Assembly: GCA_002773975.1 (NCBI GenBank)
Contig: PEZR01000047.1
Coordinates: 1-8,713 of the forward strand
Direction: 5' to 3'
DNA from: Bdellovibrio sp. CG10_big_fil_rev_8_21_14_0_10_47_8
GTDB taxonomy: Bacteria; Bdellovibrionota; Bdellovibrionia; Bdellovibrionales; Bdellovibrionaceae
DNA length: 8,713 nucleotides
Shown: piece after piece, positions 5,889 to 8,713 of the stretch
Numbering within the stretch: the first letter of the stretch is position 1
Layout of the letters: each line of letters begins with the position of its first letter
Program-made: the position numbers and the translations under genes
The notes under the pieces: model-generated
Told to the model about the DNA's origin: nothing
Seen by the model: only the letters and a program-made list of their open reading frames with translations
Database searches by the model: none

Positions 5889-7889
5889 ATGAAAAAAGGC
5901 CGCTACCAAGAGCTTAAGCAGATCCTCTCTCACCATGACTATCTCTACTATGTCCTGGATCGACCTGAGATCACAGATTACGAATATGATCAGCTTTTTG
6001 CTGAGCTTCTGAAGTTTGAAAAGGACAATCCCAGCCTGGACACTTCGGACTCGCCTTCTCTACGGGTGGGAGGCAAAACTTTGGAGGCCTTCTCAAAGGT
6101 AAACCATCGAACACCGATGCTCTCCCTTTCCAATAGTTATTCACCCGAAGACATCACGGCCTTTGACGAAAGAGTTCAAAAAATTTTAAAGGGTTCTGAT
6201 CCGGTCGAGTACTTCTGCGAGCCTAAGTTTGATGGCCTTGCCCTTGAATTGATTTATGAGAAAGGTCTCCTCACACAGGCGCTGACTCGGGGGGATGGCG
6301 CCACCGGAGAAGATGTCACAGAAAATGTGAAAACCATTCGAGCCATCCCTCTTCGTCTGAAAACTCCGAACCCGCCCCCTCTCTTTGAAGTTCGGGGCGA
6401 AGTTCTTATGTTCAAAGAAGATTTTGCGGAGCTCAATGAAAGCCAGCAAGAGAACGGGCAGGCTAGCTTTGCCAACCCCAGAAATGCCGCCGCCGGTACG
6501 ATCCGCCAGCTGGATTCAAAAGTAACTGCCCAAAGACCCCTGCGGTTTTATGCTTACGCCCTTGGGGTGGTTGAGGGAAAGACCTTTGTCTCCCAACAGG
6601 AAATAGAGGACTACTTCTTTTCTGTGGGTTTGCCTGTCGTCACCGATTATCTGCAGGAACCACTTCGGCAAATTTGCTTAGGTCCGGAGCAGGTTATTCA
6701 ATATTATCATCGAATTGAAAAACTGCGGCACCAACTGCCCTTCGATATTGACGGGATTGTGGTTAAAACAAATCTTGTCTCCGTCCAGGAGGATCTTGGG
6801 TTGGTCTCCAGAAGCCCACGCTGGGCGACTGCCGCTAAGTACAAACCAGAACAGTCTGAGACATTGATTGAACAAATTCTTGTTCAAGTGGGTCGCACCG
6901 GCGCTTTAACGCCGGTTGCGGTCATGATGCCCGTCCGGGTCGGTGGTGTCACGGTCACTCATGCAACTTTGCACAACCAAGAGGAGATCAATCGAAAAGA
7001 TGTTCGGGTCGGTGACACGGTGATCATTCAGCGGGCTGGCGATGTAATTCCAGAAGTTGTCTCGGTAATTTTGTCAAAGCGGCCAAAGGACTCGGTGCCC
7101 TTTACTCTTCCAGACCGTTGCCCCTCTTGCCAAAGTAAGGTGATCAAAGCGGAAGATGAGGTGGTCACTCGTTGTGTGAATCCCTTTTGCCCCGCTATCG
7201 TCAAAGAATCCCTGAAGCACTTTGTTTCAAGACGGGCAATGAATATTGATAAAGTCGGAGATCGTTTGATCGAAGCCCTCGTTGACGCCAAGCTGGTCAC
7301 CTCCTTTTCCGATTTCTACCGACTCACCAAGGAACAAGTTTTATCCTTGGAGAGGCAAGGGGAAAAATCGGCGGACAATATTCTTCGTTCTATTGAAAAG
7401 AGCAAAAAGACAACCCTTCCCAGACTGATCTATTCACTGGGAATTCGTTTCGTTGGCGAGCAAACGGCCAAATCTCTGGCAAATCATTTTATTACCTTAG
7501 ATCGGTTTTTAGATGCCAACCAAGAACAGCTTCTGGAAATTCCAGACATCGGTCCCCGGGTGGCCGAATCCATACAGTCTTGGCTTGAAAATAAGGACCT
7601 GGTTCGGGAAATAAAAAAGCTTGAAGGATTGGGTCTTTCGCTGGAAGCCGCTAAACGAAAATCGACCGGCCCCTTGGCGGGAAAAAGCTTCCTGATCACC
7701 GGCACTTTGCCGGTCAAGCGTGACGAAGCAAAGGATCTGATTGAGCAGAATGGGGGCCAGATTCTGGGCTCAGTCTCTTCAAAATTAAACTATTTGGTCG
7801 TTGGAGACGATCCGGGCTCTAAGCTTGAAAAAGCTCAAAGCCTCGGTGTCCAAATTTTGTCTTGGGAAGACCTCAAAAAGATGCTTTAG
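5889..7889 (+). CDS. ligA: NAD-dependent DNA ligase LigA
   Basis: LigA seals nicks during replication and repair using NAD+ as adenylate donor. The 666 residues cover the full domain set. Domain Ia (about 1-70) has HDYLYYVLDRPEITDYEYDQL for NMN binding. The adenylation domain follows, with catalytic Lys113 in CEPKFDGLA, then TRGDGATGEDVT, EVRGEV and FANPRNAAAGTIRQLD. The OB fold includes ATAAKY, QVGRTGALTPVA and THATLHN. The zinc finger has Cys411, Cys414, Cys429 and Cys434. Helix-hairpin-helix repeats lie at about 437-570, and a single BRCT domain (GKSFLITGTL to the end) at about 594-666. ATG at 5889 is preferred to the in-frame GTG at 5883, since GATAGG lies 8 nt upstream of the ATG but almost abuts the GTG. 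It is divergent from gatCAB, and its TAG interlocks with the stop of the convergent histone gene. Confidence 0.98.
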   Translation: MKKGRYQELKQILSHHDYLYYVLDRPEITDYEYDQLFAELLKFEKDNPSLDTSDSPSLRVGGKTLEAFSKVNHRTPMLSLSNSYSPEDITAFDERVQKILKGSDPVEYFCEPKFDGLALELIYEKGLLTQALTRGDGATGEDVTENVKTIRAIPLRLKTPNPPPLFEVRGEVLMFKEDFAELNESQQENGQASFANPRNAAAGTIRQLDSKVTAQRPLRFYAYALGVVEGKTFVSQQEIEDYFFSVGLPVVTDYLQEPLRQICLGPEQVIQYYHRIEKLRHQLPFDIDGIVVKTNLVSVQEDLGLVSRSPRWATAAKYKPEQSETLIEQILVQVGRTGALTPVAVMMPVRVGGVTVTHATLHNQEEINRKDVRVGDTVIIQRAGDVIPEVVSVILSKRPKDSVPFTLPDRCPSCQSKVIKAEDEVVTRCVNPFCPAIVKESLKHFVSRRAMNIDKVGDRLIEALVDAKLVTSFSDFYRLTKEQVLSLERQGEKSADNILRSIEKSKKTTLPRLIYSLGIRFVGEQTAKSLANHFITLDRFLDANQEQLLEIPDIGPRVAESIQSWLENKDLVREIKKLEGLGLSLEAAKRKSTGPLAGKSFLITGTLPVKRDEAKDLIEQNGGQILGSVSSKLNYLVVGDDPGSKLEKAQSLGVQILSWEDLKKML

Positions 7890-8080
7890 AGGTGATCGAT
7901 CACGATATCGCGAGTCATGACAGTTTTGCGTCCGTCGGCTTTCGCGGCTTCAATGCCTTTTGCACAAAGTTGTTCGATTGCTTTGCTCAAGACGTCCACA
8001 GTCTCAGCTGAGGTGTTCATTTCACCTTTTTCTTTGATGAATTTCTTAACTTTACTTGTAACTACCAAAACGTCAGCCAT
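7886..8080 (-). CDS. Bacterial histone-fold DNA-binding protein (Bd0055-like)
   Basis: A 64-residue single-histone-fold protein. Helix 1 is TSKVKKFIKEKG (8-19), loop 1 about EMNTS (20-24), the long helix 2 about 25-50 (AETVDVLSKAIEQLCAKGIE and on), loop 2 GRKTVM (50-55) and the short helix 3 TRDIVIDHL (56-64). GRKTV with Asp58 seven residues after Arg51 matches the GRKTI...D loop-2/helix-3 signature of archaeal HMfB, including the Arg-Asp pair. From memory it closely resembles Bd0055 of Bdellovibrio bacteriovorus, a dimeric nucleoid protein reported to bind and bend DNA. Unlike HMfB there is almost nothing after helix 3, and the fold is compact. ATG at 8080 is fixed by AAGGAGG 6 nt upstream, so the in-frame extension to 8158 is not used. 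It is probably abundant and nucleoid-associated. The family resemblance is firm; the orthology is recalled, not computed. Confidence 0.93.
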   Translation of the reverse strand: MADVLVVTSKVKKFIKEKGEMNTSAETVDVLSKAIEQLCAKGIEAAKADGRKTVMTRDIVIDHL

Positions 8081-8086
8081 GCCGAG

Positions 8087-8093
8087 CCTCCTT
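8087..8093 (-). promoter_or_regulatory. Strong Shine-Dalgarno (AAGGAGG) of the histone gene
   Basis: AAGGAGG on the minus strand lies 6 nt before the ATG at 8080. It is a near-perfect complement of the 16S rRNA tail and the strongest ribosome binding site in the window. It fixes the histone start and implies high translation, fitting an abundant architectural protein. Confidence 0.85.
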
Positions 8094-8103
8094 ATGAGAT
8101 GTT

Positions 8104-8159
8104 TTTGAGCTTTCCATAAGGGGGGTTGGGGAGCAAACGAATTTGAATTGAAGCTCAAA
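8104..8159 (-). promoter_or_regulatory. Spaced 9-bp inverted repeat upstream of the histone gene
   Basis: TTTGAGCTT (8104-8112) and AAGCTCAAA (8151-8159) are exact 9-bp inverted repeats 38 bp apart. If the transcript begins upstream of 8159, the leader could pair into a stem with its 3' arm 10 nt before the AAGGAGG. The loop is C-rich in the RNA (CCCCAACCCCCC). Alternatively the arms are two copies of a protein-binding site. I cannot place the start of transcription, so the role is open. Confidence 0.4.
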
Positions 8160-8166
8160 TATTTGA
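8141..8166. promoter_or_regulatory. AT-rich palindrome cluster (three ATTTGA half-sites) upstream of the histone gene
   Basis: TCAAATATTTGA (8155-8166) is a perfect 12-bp palindrome, and a third ATTTGA half-site lies at 8141-8146. The group sits 61-86 bp upstream of the histone ATG, about where a promoter or operator would be, and just after the end of the metallophosphoesterase gene. It could be a repressor site, an autoregulatory histone target or an AT-rich upstream element. No convincing -35/-10 pair was found on the minus strand here. Confidence 0.4.
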
Positions 8167-8179
8167 CATTCGCGCCGCA

Positions 8180-8713
8180 TTATTTAGGTCCCTTTTTATT
8201 GAACGCGTCGACTGACTTTTCCCCGTCAAAAATAAAAAGATGAGCTCTTCTTTGGCCTTTTTGATCCGGTTCGAGCCAAACAAAGGTCTTTTGATCAATA
8301 GCTTTCGTACATTCAACATCTAAAAATGCCGGTGACCAGCAGCCACTGTTCAAATGTTCAACCGACCCAATCATCTCGTGACGAATGATGTGGGTATGCC
8401 CATAAATAATGCGGTTTACATTGGTAATAGCCGCCGCAGTCGCCAAAATTCGCTCGTCAGGCTCTTTGAAGCTTGAAACCAGTGAGGTCACGTTTCGACT
8501 GTAGAACAGAAAAAATGGAAGAAGCATGAACAGCGGGATAAACGCCCAGAAAAACGAAAGTTCATAGAACTGCTTCAACAGAATCATTCCCTGGAAAATT
8601 ACCAGAAATGCAATCAGAATCAAAAATGCTCTATCCAACCATAACTCCCGTGCAATCATAAATGGATTGCCGGTCGCGGGGGGGGCAAATAGTTCTTTGA
8701 GCTCTCGAGCCAT
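8180..8713 (-). CDS. Membrane-associated metallophosphoesterase, C-terminal part (start probably off window)
   Basis: The visible 177 residues carry the last metal-binding motif of calcineurin-like phosphoesterases, GHTH (105-108, in RIIYGHTHIIRHE), followed by the typical LNSGCWSP (121-128) near the active site. The earlier family motifs (DxH, GDxxD, GNHD) are absent, so the catalytic N-terminal half must lie beyond the right edge; the Met at 8713 is then an internal residue. Residues 29-46 and 53-71 are two strongly hydrophobic segments that look like a transmembrane hairpin, placed shortly before GHTH. That puts a membrane anchor inside the phosphoesterase fold, which is unusual. The substrate is unknown; related enzymes cleave nucleotides, phospholipids or UDP-diacylglucosamine. 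The stop is 99 nt upstream of the histone ATG on the same strand, so read-through into the histone gene is possible. No terminator is visible between them. Confidence 0.75.
   Translation of the reverse strand: MARELKELFAPPATGNPFMIARELWLDRAFLILIAFLVIFQGMILLKQFYELSFFWAFIPLFMLLPFFLFYSRNVTSLVSSFKEPDERILATAAAITNVNRIIYGHTHIIRHEMIGSVEHLNSGCWSPAFLDVECTKAIDQKTFVWLEPDQKGQRRAHLFIFDGEKSVDAFNKKGPK

Noticed and set aside
7886..8080. Alternative reading of the small basic protein as HU or another nucleoid protein
   Set aside because: HU has about 90 residues with beta-arms and a conserved GFG/RNP motif, none of which are present. The all-helical pattern and GRKTV...D fit a histone fold.
8081..8158. 26-residue in-frame N-terminal extension of the histone
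   Set aside because: AAGGAGG lies 6 nt before the ATG at 8080, the histone fold begins right after that Met, and the extension (rich in Pro, Asn and Trp) would overlap the probable promoter.
8163..8168. Perfect TTGACA (-35 type) on the plus strand
   Set aside because: No -10 box lies 16-18 nt downstream, and it would drive transcription antisense into the metallophosphoesterase gene. It overlaps the AT-rich palindrome and is likely coincidental.

Overview
The window reads as ordinary bacterial chromosome from a Bdellovibrio-like predatory lineage (phylum Bdellovibrionota). The main pointer is a 64-residue histone-fold gene at 7886-8080 (minus strand). It closely resembles, from memory, the Bdellovibrio bacteriovorus histone Bd0055. 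The rest of the gene content does not contradict this: a GatCAB amidotransferase, NAD-dependent LigA, a short Ppx/GppA and a LysM lipoprotein. No mobile element, CRISPR array, rRNA or tRNA is visible, and no gene-free stretch exceeds about 100 bases.

Layout, left to right. 1-1119 (minus) is the N-terminal 373 residues of a LysM lipoprotein with a very acidic linker and a proline-rich repeat tail; it runs off the left edge and has its own candidate promoter. 1216-5793 (minus) is a tightly packed cluster that reads gatC-gatA-gatB-ppx-DUF192 in the direction of transcription. Successive gene junctions are a 9-nt gap, an 8-nt overlap, a 1-nt gap and a 44-nt overlap, so it is very probably one operon. 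5794-5888 is a divergent intergenic region with an inverted repeat framing a TATAAT box. 5889-7889 (plus) is ligA. 7886-8080 (minus) is the histone gene, whose stop codon interlocks with the stop of ligA. 8081-8179 is a short, AT-rich, palindrome-containing region upstream of the histone gene. 8180-8713 (minus) is the C-terminal part of a membrane-associated metallophosphoesterase that runs off the right edge.

How the genes work together. GatCAB completes Gln-tRNA(Gln) and/or Asn-tRNA(Asn) synthesis by amidating mischarged tRNA. The co-transcribed Ppx/GppA-type phosphatase would act on polyphosphate or pppGpp, so translation capacity and a stress-nucleotide enzyme may share a promoter; that link is inference. 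LigA and the histone both act on the chromosome, but they are convergent and not co-transcribed.

The most notable element is the histone gene and its surroundings: a near-consensus ribosome binding site, several palindromic elements upstream, and a tail-to-tail overlap with the essential ligase gene. Bacterial histones of this type are already described, so the new questions here concern its regulation and the gene arrangement.
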